In this document: in pieces, positions 1 to 10,724 of the stretch
Layout of the letters: each line of letters starts with the position of its first letter
Position numbering within the stretch: position 1 is the first letter of the stretch
Assembly: GCA_001579985.1 (NCBI GenBank)
Contig: LRSR01001446.1
Span: forward strand, 1 to 21,218
Source: Hypsibius dujardini
Lineage: Eukaryota; Tardigrada; Eutardigrada; Parachela; Hypsibiidae
DNA length: 21,218 nucleotides
Direction: 5' to 3'
Translations under genes and position numbers: made by a program
Notes under the pieces: generated by a model
What the model saw: only the letters and a program-made list of their open reading frames with translations
Told to the model about the DNA's origin: nothing
Database searches by the model: none

Positions 1-34
1 ATATACCAACAGACAGATAGACAAAGAAGCAAAC

Positions 35-1149
35 CTGTGTCATATCGGATGGCGGCATAGAATCAGGAGCGTCCGACGAAGATAGCGCATCAAACCACTT
101 CTCCATATTATGAAAGTTATCCGGCTGTTCGTGGAGCTGCCTGAAAACAAACAATCAATCGGTCAAGAAACCAAGCGGCAACAATCACAACAATTCCAAA
201 GCACAAATTAATTGAAACCGCATTAAATGATCACACACAAGCCTTCAATTACGTAAGGCAACATGCAAGAAATCAGTAACCTTTCTACCTGACAAATTTC
301 GTTAGCGATGTCCGGTTCCGAGTGAGCTGATTCAAATTGTTCGCCAGAAGCCCGACTGACTTGAGATGAGCTCCGCGCGAGGATGCTACGTCCATGACCG
401 TTTCGAAGCAAGCGATCCCGAAATACTCTCGGAATTTGAATATCCTAAATAACAGAGACCAAAAAATCAAAATCGCCGACAAAATCCAGGGTGTAAAAGA
501 GCAGGAGCAAAAACAAAGAAAGAATGTCTTCGGGTCCAGTGATTGATTGGTTGATTGACGCTTTTAACTCGCCAATCAACAATCAAGCGTTGATTTACAC
601 GTTAAGCGACAACCGTTTGATGATGACATGACTTCGACGTCGTGTAACTCCTTGAGTATTGAACTATCTGACTCGCCCTCTAATTTTTCTGATTTCTAAT
701 AACATCCTCGTTCGATTAAATAAATGTGGGAAAACCGGAAGGGGACAACTTACGTGAAATCCGACGGAATGGTATGCGCTCCGCTGGGGAAAGCTTTAAA
801 TTCCACACCCACCAGATCCATCCCGTTGCGTGTCGCGCTCCATTCCAAAACGTTGCCTTTCGAAATGAAATCAAAATTAAAGATCAATTCGTAGTTGGAA
901 AATGAGGGTGGCACCTTTTTTGGCGTCGAAATTGACCGCGAAAATGGCGACAGGAGGCTGGGAAGACCCATCCTTAACTGATAGATGCGGCCGGCTGATT
1001 GATTGATTGATGGAGCGCGTTGCGAGAGCAAAATCTTTCGGTCGTTGAAGGATGCCGCGGCGTTGCCGAAGCGCGTCGTTCCCGCTGGAGGAGTCTTCGC
1101 TGGAGAGAAGGGGCGAGAGGTCCGAGTCACCATGCGTGTTGTGAGACAT
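35..1149 (-). CDS. DENND11: DENND11 (LCHN)-like protein, 5' part, runs off left edge
   Basis: Exons on the minus strand: 1149-915, 856-754, 444-289 and 140-35. They join in frame (phases 1, 2, 2, 0) and give the first 200 residues; a donor GT follows 35, so more exons lie left of the window. After a variable Ser/Arg-rich N-terminus (residues 1-66) come AIFAVNFDAKKGNVLEW, LVGVEFKAFPSGAHTIPSDF and YFGIACFE, then RGAHLKSVGLLA. These match, from memory of the family, the N-terminal uDENN-like region of vertebrate DENND11/LCHN. DENN proteins act in Rab GTPase regulation and membrane traffic; that role is inferred from the family. Start ATG at 1149 is the first in the exon. Intron 1 is only 58 nt (914-857), and skipping it restores the reading frame exactly at the DAKKG-NVLEW junction. 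Family assignment is firm; the missing C-terminal half cannot be judged. Confidence 0.88.
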
Positions 1150-1453
1150 TTTGTAAAAGCGTTCCGGAGAAGTAAAATTTGATTAAAATGTAAAAATGCC
1201 AACAAGACAAAACAGCTGATTCAAAAACGGACAGAATAGTTGGTTGAAAGAGTCAAGCCACTTGTCGGGCCGTCCAGGGAACCAATCCATATGAAACGAG
1301 GTACATGGCTTGACTGGGACAGCCAAGCATTCTGTTTGCGTGTCATTTGTCATTGTGGGCGGGCCTACTTGCTGTTCCACAGTTCCACTACCACACTACG
1401 TAAAGCATCCATCCAGTGGCATGAAATTGTAATTGGAGTTCCCTTTCTTTTGG

Positions 1454-1609
1454 TACTGTACTGCCGCGATTAAACCGGTCACTTTAGCCGCGCCTCCGTC
1501 ACACGCGCCTCTGTGTTGAGTGAGCACACACACTCACACACTCACACTCACACAGGTCGAATGCGCTGCCCGGGGAAAAAGTGACCGGTTTAATCGCGGC
1601 AGTACAGTA
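1454..1609. mobile_element. MITE-like palindromic element, 32-bp perfect TIRs with TA ends
   Basis: Positions 1454-1485 and 1578-1609 are perfect 32-bp inverted repeats; the arm reads TACTGTACTGCCGCGATTAA and continues to 1485. The 92-bp centre contains a CACACTCA-type simple repeat. The outermost TA on each side could be the TA target-site duplication of a Tc1/mariner-type (IS630) non-autonomous element. No coding capacity. Perfect identity of the arms suggests a recent insertion or maintenance as a hairpin. The superfamily is inferred from the TA ends and small size only. Confidence 0.65.
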
Positions 1610-1902
1610 GTAGCAGAAAACGTACAATCATTAAATGCTGATTAAAATAAAATAAAATAAAACGACTGCTCCTTTGGATTGTTCTCGTCATTCAAATTGT
1701 TTCCCCTGTAGAATATAAAACCGTCCGTGGATATTGCAGTCTAAAACGGTTGTCCTGACTTCCAGGCTGAAGCGGTTGCAGTTCCTGTTCCTTCCGCAGT
1801 TTTTCAGCGTTCGAGTGATTTCACTCAACATCGGCGTCCCGAGGGGTAACACAGTTGATGGGTTTTGTAGATATTTCTCCTATTGCTGGGGCGGCAATGC
1901 AG

Positions 1903-2187
1903 CAAAATGGGGTGGTCGGAGTTTGAGTCATTTTGGCCAGTTCATGCAGCTTTTTTTACCACAGCTGACCACGCAGTCTTTGCTTAGTCGATTGATTGAT
2001 TGAATTCGAGTTATTTTGGCGATTCGGTTAATATTAGAAGGATTTTTTTGAAGTAGAGTTTTGTTTTAATTTTCGCGTCAAATTATGATCCCCGTAATAC
2101 TGGTGTTAAATCAATGAATCAAGCGATGTGAGAAACAGCTGCACGCATTTGCCAAAATTGGCTCAAACTCCGATTACCCCATTTTAC
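1903..2187. repeat. diverged inverted repeat (foldback)
   Basis: The stretch 1903-1950 pairs with 2138-2187. Both arms contain CAAAATGGGGT-like and CGGAGTTTGAG blocks and a TGCAGCT block, with roughly 15-20 percent mismatch over about 50 bp. The spacer is about 190 bp. It resembles an old MITE or foldback element, but I found no convincing target-site duplication. Confidence 0.5.
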
Positions 2188-2551
2188 TAAGCGCCGGTAA
2201 AAAGTTGGCTTTAATTCGGTCGGCCTGAAGTTTTTGCCACATGTGTCCTAATCCTCTCGCCTGTGCTGTTTGTGATTGTCGTTCTCCTGCTCATTTGGGT
2301 GCCGTTGGTTAATGCGACTACTTGGTTTAAACTACGTTATTTCAATGCTTGACTGACAAGGGAACAATTAGCAGTGCAACTCTCCGATCGTGACCAAACT
2401 TTGTTCTTCAATACCATGTCCCCCAACATGATTTTAAAAATATGACTTGCGGCAAAAGAGTTCCTCGTTCAACGGGAAGAAATTCGGAAGATCACACGTA
2501 CATTGCAATAGTCATGAGCACTTGATTGAATAACTGTACGAGAAAATTCCG

Positions 2552-3509
2552 CTAAATAGTTGAACAGCTACCATCCTTCGATGAAGAAGACTTCACTGAC
2601 GTTCCGTCCTCCGCGCACACATCTTGAACAAAACTGGCACTAACTGGCAGGTCAAGGTCCACGAGAAACGGCGGGTTGATCGGTCGCATCGACCGCGACA
2701 TCATCGCCGCATTAATCACAAGAGTCTCCTGCCCGACCCGGAGAACACCGTTAATATCCCCCTTCCCCTTCCCCTCCCGTGCTTCGCTGGTCACATCGAG
2801 GTGGGTACACTGTATCAGCACCGGTTTCTCCAGTGGTTCAGGCAGCAACAGGAGTGTCTGCTCAACCGGGTGCTCCTTGAACAATTCTGCAACTTTGTTA
2901 TCGAAGGCACGCTGCAAATCCAGCGGAAACGTACAAGACAAAAAAAATGGTAAAATGGCTCTGTCGGGAATTTCGTCTACTAACTTGTGCTCAAACTAAG
3001 TAATAAACACTAATTAAATTAATTATACTTTGATAAGGTAATTTTGAATTTTACATATAATTTTTCCCGCGTGTTTAAAAAACATTGAAATGGCGCATAA
3101 TTTTGACACTGATTTTGGCCAGTTATTAAGCCGTAATTATCTGGTAAATTTTTTCAACAAAGGCCGTACGCACATGTCGGTCTTTACTGTCCATCAACTC
3201 AGCTGTGGCTCGCAATTCCGCCTCCAAGGCGGCAGTTTTTTCACGGTGCATTTCGTCCTCTCTCGGGTGCCATTGGATCCGTCCTGCCCCTCTACTCTCA
3301 TGGATGTGTCCGAAAACGTGAAGTCGTGGTCGGACCCTTTCCAGGGCTAGTTTCAACCATGGACACCCAACATCAATGCCAGAATTGATCACTGTGTCGA
3401 AAACTCCAAGAGGCGGACCTAGACCGCACAAGAGAGAAAGGCCAGAAACGCGCTGTGTCAGGCAGGCAGAAAAAAATACAGACACATAGACAAACAAACG
3501 GACAGACTA

Positions 3510-3554
<45 letters not shown>

Positions 3555-3557
3555 GAC

Positions 3558-3589
<32 letters not shown>

Positions 3590-4578
3590 GTATATACCAT
3601 GGGTCACAAGAATATCGACGTTGTCTGGAATGGCGGTGGTGAGTGTGTCAATCGGGGACGCGGGATTCCACCTATCTAGGTGGTGGGGGTAGTTAAAGGC
3701 CCAACCGCAGAAAACCGGCTGCCAGGGCGAACCGTGGACTACGAAGGTGGCCCCGTTCGAGAGGGTCAGACTGCGAGTCTCGTCGCAGAGGTAGAAGATG
3801 CCGGCGGCGACAGCAGATGGTGAGGTGAAGAGTGCAAGGGACTCAGCGGGGGTAAATTCGCGCTGGAAACGATCGCTGCCTTGGGAACGACAGAAGGCTG
3901 CGTCTAATTCCATGTCATGGTTGCCTGTGAGGAAGAAACGGACGAGGTTGTTGCGATCAGCCAGATGGAAGCGCATCATAGTTGAAAGACAGACAGCTAA
4001 ATGAACGGGCGCACAGCCAAATTGATAAACAGACAGACACACAGACAGACACACAGACAGACAGACAAACAGGTAGACAGGGTACAGACTCACAGGTAGA
4101 CAGAGTACAGACAGACAGATAGACAGACAGCAGACAGACAGACACACGGTCAGACAGGGTACAGGCAGATAGACAGACAGGCTGGCATATAGACAAACAG
4201 ACAGACAGACCGTGCAGTCAAAAGATAGGGATAGACGAATGCTACGTAAACCAGACCAGGGTGATTGATCAGTTGATTGTGGTCAGAATGTGTCAGAATA
4301 GTCTCGTGCGGATCGAGCTTACCAGCAATCACAATTTTGAGTTCCGCTTCTATTTTGGCGATCCAGTCGACGACCTGTTCCAATTCGCTTTTCTTCCCCA
4401 AATTAGTCATATCCCCGGCGTGAATAAATACGTCACAACGTGGTATTGGATCGGGGAAGGGGGATGTCTTACTCTTCTTCGGAGCATGAGAATGTGTATC
4501 GGACACAATTAGTAGTCGTGTCTTGACGGTTCGTGACTGCATAGAATCCGCCATTTTTGTTGTTAGAATACTGGACAA
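2552..4578 (-). CDS. MPPED1/2-like metallophosphoesterase (UPF0046-type)
   Basis: Exons: 4578-4323, 3924-3598, 3418-3174 and 2911-2552 (phases 1, 1, 0), giving 395 aa. All metal-binding motifs of class III metallophosphoesterases are visible: SDTHSH (Asp27, His29), HAGDM (Asp56), AGNHD (Asn87, His88), VTHGPP (His194) and FGHIH (His232, His234). The C-terminal core block ETLVINAAM sits at 338-346. Members hydrolyse phosphodiesters, with cyclic nucleotides reported for vertebrate MPPEDs. As I recall, vertebrate MPPED2 has Gly in place of the first His of GHIH; here the His is kept, so full activity is expected. About 100 charged residues (235-335) separate GHIH from INAAM, and the protein is about 100 aa longer than MPPED2. 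The junction 3174/2911 is the least certain: donor GTGCGT is weak but is the one that keeps frame. Met9 (4554) is an alternative start. Introns 1 and 2 are packed with CAGA arrays. Confidence 0.88.
3453..3592. repeat. (CAGA)n array filling MPPED-like intron 2
   Basis: A near-perfect GACA/CAGA tetranucleotide array at 3502-3590 with degenerate units on its left side. It occupies most of the 179-nt intron (3597-3419). In the gene's sense strand it reads TCTG. It starts within about 10 nt of the splice donor. Confidence 0.9.
3979..4215. repeat. (CAGA)n array plus unique flank in MPPED-like intron 1
   Basis: A degenerate CAGA array (4027-4215) is preceded by a non-repetitive flank (3979-4026, starting AGTTGAAAGACAGACAGC). 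The flank is about 90 percent identical to the reverse complement of 18137-18182 in PDPR intron 7. The pair defines one end of a dispersed element. Confidence 0.75.
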
Positions 4579-4936
4579 GGCTAAGTCACTCCAGTTTCCT
4601 GTATGAAAGAAAGAAAAACTTGCTAGAAAAAGGCTCTATCAATTATGCGTACGACGGTGCAAATGCAGCAATCAATGAAACCTACAAGTGATAAGTCATT
4701 ACATGCTTGCAGACAACGATAACGACATTACTAATACGGTTAAGTATATATTCTTACAATACAATGATGTATTTGGTTCCGGCGTACCTCTGGACTTCCT
4801 CAACGAAAATGATGGGACGTAGAAAAATGGGCAATTCACTCGAGTTAGATACTGACAACTCATCACGCTGTATTATCATGCAAAAGATTGCCGAAAATGA
4901 CTACAAACGAAGAGTTGTACACAGCTGTGACTGTGA

Positions 4937-4976
4937 CAGTAACTGTAACTGTAACTGTAACTGTAACTGTAAGTGA
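4937..4976. repeat. (AACTGT)n hexamer repeat
   Basis: Five to six tandem copies of AACTGT, continuing into an interrupted copy. Confidence 0.85.
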
Positions 4977-5233
4977 CTGTAACGCGATGACATCATTCGA
5001 GCATCTTAATTGAAAATGCTTGAATAAGATTGCTCCATCCTAATTCCGCCCAGCCAACGGTTTGCAGTTTGTCCTGTGTCTTTCAATCCAGTGTTGGTTC
5101 AGTACATTCCTGAAAAATCTAGTCGAGCGATTTTAGGAATCTGATGTAACCGAAATATGCCAACGCGAACATGGGTACAGCGGCAGGAGACAAAGGCACA
5201 GACACAAACTTAGTCACAAACCAGACATGCTGT

Positions 5234-5319
5234 AGACACAGACACAGACACAGACACAGACACAGACACAGACACAGACACAGACACAGACACAGACACA
5301 GACACAGACACAGACACAA
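5234..5319. repeat. (CAGACA)n hexamer repeat
   Basis: About 14 uninterrupted copies of the hexamer AGACAC. This is a different unit from the CAGA tetramer arrays. It lies about 190 bp beyond the stop codon of the ZP gene. Confidence 0.93.
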
Positions 5320-5511
5320 TAAGGTAGTCATCGGCGTGGTTCTTCAACTGCGTTGAGATTTCAATGGGCACTCTTCAATAAATGTAACGAGCTCCTTAAT
5401 TATATTATTTCCATACTTTACTTATCACGCTTAAAATTGTCCACAACTATGCGACCTCCATAAGCATTTACAAAAAAAGCCATTACAACACAGTCTCACT
5501 ATATCCAACTT

Positions 5512-6824
5512 TCAATAACCCCTCGGCATCATCCGAGCCTCTACAAAACTCCCACCAATACTCCCACCACCTCCACAGCCGTAAACCTCCTGCGTCGCCT
5601 TCCGCTCCCTCAGCAGGGCCTTATTCCGCAGACACATCAGCGTCAGCCCCACCGACGTCGAGATGACCAGCACGAAGAGGAAGGCCAGCAGGAAAATAAA
5701 CATGACCTGATTGACGCACAAACTGTTAACCGGCACCCCGCCGTTCGGAGCGTCAATCATAATCACGGAGGAGTTCCTCAGACTGGCAATGTCCTCGGGC
5801 GAGATGACGTTGAACATGTGGCGCAGGGGAAGGGTCCCCGCAGCGCCCTCCGACCCGCCCGGCACTTGACGCTTCATCCGTTGACGATTGAGGTAGCCAG
5901 ACATCAAGGGCATCTCGAAGGTGCCTCGTTGTCTGCCTCTTGCTTCTCGTTGTCTGTCTCCTGCTCCTGCCTTGCGCTGGACCCTGGTGGAAGAGGTGGT
6001 GTTGCTGCGGATGCTCGTCGTTGAGGAGGCTGTCTGACTGTCTTCAGACAGATCGCTGTCTGTAGCCTCGGAGGACTCGGTCGTGGATGAGGAAATGTCT
6101 GTGGCGGTACGAGTTCCGTTGCTGCCGCTGCAGCGGTCTGATTTCTGGCAACGGTCGCGGCACACCGCCACCACGCACTTTATTTGGACCTGTGAATGTC
6201 AAATAAGACATGGGCAAATTTAGATATTAAATGTAAATTATTGTTTTATTATTATAAAATAAAATTTAGTGATGGGTGAATAGTGTTAGTATTTCATTAT
6301 TACCATTTCATTATTGTAAATTAATTGAGCAGTTTCAGCAAAGCAGACACAATCTAGCTTATAATCACAATCTTATTTTAGTAATTTTCCCGATCAAGTA
6401 GAAAGTTGTTTTTTTTGTAAAAATTGATCGACAGTTTTCCAGCTAAAGTTTCTGGGTAATTTGTAAACAACACGAACCTGCATGTCGTCGGGGAAACGGA
6501 ATGCTTTCATGTAGGAGTAGGCGATAAGGATGGCGGGGTTCTTGCGGTCGTGGGTCAGAGCGAAGGGCGACATGATTTTCGGCTTAGTCACGCAACCGTT
6601 CTCGTCTTGGATGGTCAGGGAGGCACGTTCTTTGCTGTCGAGAGCGACACATTCGCGGATTTGAAGATCCCAGTTACCGCTTTGTGCAGTCATGTAGACG
6701 ATTAGGGTGACTGTGTCGCCGATCTGGAAGGAAACAAGCAATGCAAGGACTGACATTCAAAACGTAGACAAACAGGCAGCCAACAGACAAAAAGGTAGCT
6801 AGATAGACAGACAGACAGAAAGAC

Positions 6825-6883
<59 letters not shown>

Positions 6884-8505
6884 GAAACAGAGAGAGAGAC
6901 AAACAGACACTAACCTGGATAAAACCTTGGTTGAGGCTGGGTGCGAAGGGGCCGCGACCGTTCTGAACGTCGATGCTGACCTTGACGTCATCGCCCGTGA
7001 AGGAGGCCGTCACGACGTCTTTCATATTGACCTAAAATATACACCCGGAAAAAGTGGAGTGGTTTTTGCCAACACTAAGAAGAAGACTAGATGTGGCGCC
7101 GTTTAATGGTTTTAATTTGCTTACGTACATTGATGGGTGAGAAGTCGACGATTTTCTCGTACTGCGCGGCGGTGGAGCAACGGATGCGCCGAACCACGTC
7201 GAAAATGTCTTGAAAATGGGCGTCATTCTAGATTCGAAGTGGACAAATTAGCTGGATAGGCATAGAACGGTGATGATGAGTTTGAGGTTTGAGGCAAAAC
7301 TTAAAAGCGAAGTATGTTTTTTTTTTCAAATTAAACAATCCCTTTTTTAGGCATGCAACCTCGAAAACAATTGATGTGATTAATCATCCCAATTGAAAAT
7401 AATTCTGTTTGGGAAATTTTTCCAGGAAGCCATTGTAAAATGTACCATTATAAGAAGCACTTGTTGGCTTCTACTAGTACAAGAGAACAATCTCGTGCCT
7501 TATTCTACAATAAATGCTTCTTAAACGTTGCTTAATTCAAGTGAACCAAGATTTGTGATGCATGAAGAGGAGCGCTTGACGTTGTTTATAATGTTTTAAT
7601 TTGGCATGAACGAAATATAATCGTATGATGATTTAAAGACATTTTATAATCAGCATTTGAAAAAACACTGGGATGAAAATTTATGTGAAATAAAACAAAT
7701 ATAAAATGCCCATTTGCATTTCCAATTCGAAAAATGGATTGTGACAAACGATTTAGAGGAACTTCAAAACGTATCAGACAATGTTACTAATCATGAAAAC
7801 GGTTTTATTATTAAAATATTAAACAGTTAAATGCAACACTAATTAATATACCAGGGACCATTGCGACATGCGTGTTTCCTGCACAGGGAACGGTTATAAA
7901 TCTCTATCAAAATACATACATATATATTTTTATTAAACATATATTTATTTTATATGCATTCGTTTATTTTATAAATATTTCATAAACATTGATACATTTT
8001 GTTTTACATTTGTTTTATATATTATATGTAAAAGACTTGTATATATTTTTATATATATTGACTTTTGATATAAATATGTATATCCGACACATAATCCCAT
8101 GACCGCTGGACCAACCTGAAAGACCACGGTATTCTCAAAGGTCCGCTCCCCCGACTTGGAGTCCGGCGCCGCCTTGGTCTCCGTCGTCTCGCACTGACTG
8201 ATCGGCACGTCCCAAGTATAATCCACGGCCCCGGTCCCCGGGAGCACATACACACAGTCCGGCGTGTAGAAAGCCCCCTTGGAGTAGATGATGCCGTTGA
8301 AGGGTCGCTCAAACTTCACCGTCACGTGGATGGACTCGGTGCCGCAGGTCGCGTCCAAGCTGACCAGCTTCAACGCCGACATGGCCGGATTGCTAGTCGT
8401 AACGGCAGCCGACACGGACGCCGTCGTCGTCGAAGGTCCTCCCGCAGACAAGGTACCCGGAAACCCAAGGAAACAGACCAAGACAAGGAGATGAAATAAC
8501 GCCAT
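5512..8505 (-). CDS. ZP-domain transmembrane protein (cuticlin/dusky-like type)
   Basis: Exons: 8505-8116, 7227-7129, 7031-6915, 6723-6478 and 6189-5512, all phase 0, giving 509 aa. Residues 1-20 are a signal peptide (MALFHLLVLVCFLGFPGTLS), followed by a short Ser/Thr linker. The ZP domain runs from about Cys54 to Cys304: ZP-N with GIIYSKG and CVYV, the linker FDVVRRIRC, and ZP-C with IGDTVTLIVY, KAFRFPDDMQ and VQIKCVVAVCRDRC. Then come a Ser/Thr-rich stretch (305-357), a furin-type site RQRMKR (386-391), a membrane span (446-471) and a cytoplasmic tail ending in PRGY. In ecdysozoans such proteins are cleaved and polymerise in the apical extracellular matrix or cuticle; that role is inferred from the family. 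An upstream in-frame ATG at 8562 would add 19 residues before the signal peptide, so 8505 is preferred. I do not assign orthology to a specific ZP gene. Confidence 0.92.
6795..6905. repeat. (CAGA)n array filling ZP-gene intron 3
   Basis: A CAGA/GACA array with a near-perfect core of about 55 bp (6826-6881). It makes up most of the 191-nt intron (6914-6724) and reads TCTG in the transcript. The donor GT is about 10 nt away. Confidence 0.9.
7228..8115. other. ZP-gene intron 1, AT-rich
   Basis: An 888-nt intron and the longest of this gene. Its middle and 5' parts (about 7300-8090) are very AT-rich with TATA-type runs. No CAGA array and no coding signal were seen in it. Confidence 0.7.
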
Positions 8506-9420
8506 GACGTATAAGGGTGGGGATGGTGGACCCTGTTGTGGTTTGAGGATGGGATGGTACACCCTTTGTCAGTCAATGTCTGGATTCAGACACAAATCAA
8601 CCAGGCCCGGAAGAAGCGGGAAAAAGAGTTTGTCAAGAGGAGCGGCGGAAATCAAAAAATGTACATTTAATTAAGACCTGCGTGTGTGGTCCGTTCCATG
8701 GTGGGTATATGAGACCACGGTAGAGGAGTGAGGTACCAATGAGAGCGGAATCGGATTCGAATCAAACACTAATTGATGCAATTCTTTGAGCGAAAAAAGT
8801 GCCTAAGCTCTCGCTCTCTTGATTTCTCAGACAGACAGACAGACCGACAGACAAATGAGTGGGAAGAAAAGCGGTGTAAGAATCGGTCGTAAAAAGTACA
8901 AGTGAAATGAAACGGAGAGATATTACAGCACACCTCGAGCCACGGCTGCTGACCATTCAGAGAGAGAGAGAGGAGGGAAGGATCGGTACCTCCACAGAAG
9001 ATTGTGTGTAGTACGTGGATGGTCGTAACTGTGCTTGGGATCGTAGAGAGAAAAAGAGATGGCGGCTTACGAGGGTGAGTTTGTACCGTCGTCCTTCCTC
9101 GGCGAATGCGTCGGAGGTACCGCCTGGTGGCCCAATTGATCAGACATCCGGAACATGAAACTTTCACTCGATGATACCGATACATTCTCAATGTGATTCC
9201 ATGGTAGTGGACAGTGGGTACCTTGTCCATTTCCGCCGGAGGAGCTGTCGTGTAAAAGGCTCTGCGGTTCGTTGTTTCACGTGGTGGTGTGCAGAGATGA
9301 TCAACTCTCAATGGGGTAGGGGCTTATTACCTCAACGCAATCGACCATTCACAGTACTGATACTGGAGAGTGGGTTCGTGGTCAGCAATAACCACATGAT
9401 GTGTATACTCATTTCATATA
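8506..9420. other. upstream flank of the ZP gene
   Basis: A region of higher GC than the DNA to its right. It contains the presumed promoter and 5' leader of the ZP gene, a short CAGA run (8829-8854), a GA run near 8961-8972 and several GGTACC sites. A minus-strand ORF (9311-8769) and a plus-strand ORF (9171-9425) cross it, but neither resembles a known family. Confidence 0.5.
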
Positions 9421-9905
9421 GTTAATAGTACTATAATTTTATATATACTTAATATACTTAATCTTATTTTTTCGTATTTTAATTTAATTTTATTGTTTAT
9501 ATTAATTTAATATATTTTATATTACTTATATCTACAGTAATTTGAATAAATGGGTAGGATCAAATTAAAATATATCGAAGTAACATAAACGGGAATTAAT
9601 CAATTAATTATTTACCAAATTAGATATGTGGGTGCAGGCGTTTAAAAGTAATACAGTAATTAATAGAAATCGAAATATACACTACGCAACAATACTCACA
9701 CGCCCATAAACAAACTACTTGGCACAATATATACGTATATCTGATTAATTTACATTTTAATGTATATTTTAGATTTACATTTGAATTGATATTGCAAATT
9801 ATATTTCAATTTCTATTTAAATTAAATTAAATTAAATACAAATATAATTGAGCAGCTACGTAAACATACAATTAAATTTAATTTATATAATTTCGTATTT
9901 AGACT
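9421..9905. repeat. AT-rich low-complexity tract
   Basis: Almost entirely A and T, with repeated TTAAT/AAATTA and TATA words. No coding signal. Confidence 0.8.
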
Positions 9906-10724
9906 ACTTATGACACAAGCGTGGGTTCTACACGCCGAGGCATGTAAATTGTCTGCCGAAGGTTTTTCCACCCACAGGTCATCAACTAATCTCATTTCCC
10001 CCATCCGTCAACAATTGATGTTTGTAAACACCGTCAATAATGATGGGCAAAAACGAGGCCCCCTACCCTTCTTGTCTTGCCCATATAAATCTCTCTATCG
10101 TTTACTTCTGGCTTACTTCCGTGCCTCTCTACAAGGGCGGTAATTCATTCACGGAGATTCTCTCTGTTAATTGCCCACTGAGGAACTCTTTGAGAAAGAC
10201 ACTGCATGTGAGTACCCCGACGGAAAGGCCTCGCGTCGAAGCGTGCCTTAATTATTATGTTGTCTCTGTGTCTGAAACGGTGTTTAACGACGCCTTTTTA
10301 CCCGACCGGGGACCCTCTTTTTATCCGGACGCGAGTGCGCGCGGCGTGCGCGAGGTGGCTTTCTTTCACGCCTCATTGGGCTCCCCGACGACGACGACGG
10401 TGACGGTGACGAGGACTCGCAAAGAAATGGCTTTGTTTCTCTTACACTCACTCATGTAAATTGAGATCGGAGATTGAGACAGATGATGATGATAGGGAAG
10501 TGTAATTTTCACACGTGCCAGTACTATAGGTGCTATACAAAGCGAACCATTCGTATACACTATTGTGCAAGCGATGACAGCACACGCGAAGTGGAGGGGA
10601 AAAAAACCTTCTTTGGGGTGCCGGAAAAAAGTGGCGAATTGAGTTCTCGCGTTTAACCGTCGTCGTGGCCGGGTCTCAGTCTTATTCGTGTGTGTGTATG
10701 ACTGATTGAGTGAGTGATTATCTG
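9906..10724. other. intergenic, no recognisable gene
   Basis: Normal-composition DNA. A 139-aa plus-strand ORF (10040-10459) and a 130-aa minus-strand ORF (10758-10366) overlap on opposite strands. Neither has recognisable domains, and the shared part is a GACGAC/GGTGAC simple repeat. A CCATATAAAT sequence lies at 10080-10089. I do not call a gene. Confidence 0.5.

Larger units (their letters stand above)
1150..2551. other. intergenic region between DENND11 and the MPPED-like gene
   Basis: No convincing gene. It holds the 5' flank of DENND11, a palindromic MITE-like element (1454-1609), a diverged inverted repeat (1903-2187), short TGAT runs (for example 1989-2003) and the 3' flank of the MPPED-like gene. 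The short plus-strand ORFs at 1240-1473 and 1734-2003 overlap the repeat arms and resemble no family I know. Confidence 0.6.
4579..5511. other. intergenic region between the MPPED-like and ZP genes
   Basis: No gene recognised. The region holds the presumed promoter of the MPPED-like gene, an AACTGT hexamer repeat, a long CAGACA hexamer repeat and the 3' flank of the ZP gene. Confidence 0.6.

Noticed and set aside
2624-2999. Plus-strand ORFs opposite the MPPED-like last exon
   Set aside because: They are shadows of the conserved minus-strand exon 2911-2552.
3373-4196. Minus-strand ORFs rich in VCLSVCLSVCLS that look like Cys-rich secreted peptides
   Set aside because: They are translations of TCTG arrays inside introns of the MPPED-like gene. 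The same artefact recurs at 6674-7025, 14662-15066, 15079-15641 and 18696-19120, and on the plus strand at 13446-13876, 16465-16701 and 17995-18345.
5512-6174. Calling the ZP C-terminal exon as a separate gene
   Set aside because: The exon starts upstream at 6189 with an acceptor and completes the ZP-C cysteine pattern (VQIKCVVAVCRDRC), so it is the last exon of the 509-aa protein.
8752-8763. GATTCGAATC sequence resembling a tRNA B box
   Set aside because: No A box at a proper distance and no cloverleaf or acceptor stem could be drawn on either strand.
8769-9311. 180-aa minus-strand ORF upstream of the ZP gene
   Set aside because: No domain or repeat is recognisable, its left end runs into a CAGA run, and the opening codon of the frame may not be ATG. 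It is probably chance in a GC-richer promoter region.
10040-10459. 139-aa plus-strand ORF overlapping a 130-aa minus-strand ORF (10366-10758)
   Set aside because: Both include simple-sequence stretches such as the GACGAC repeat, neither shows a known family, and overlapping ORFs on both strands suggest chance.
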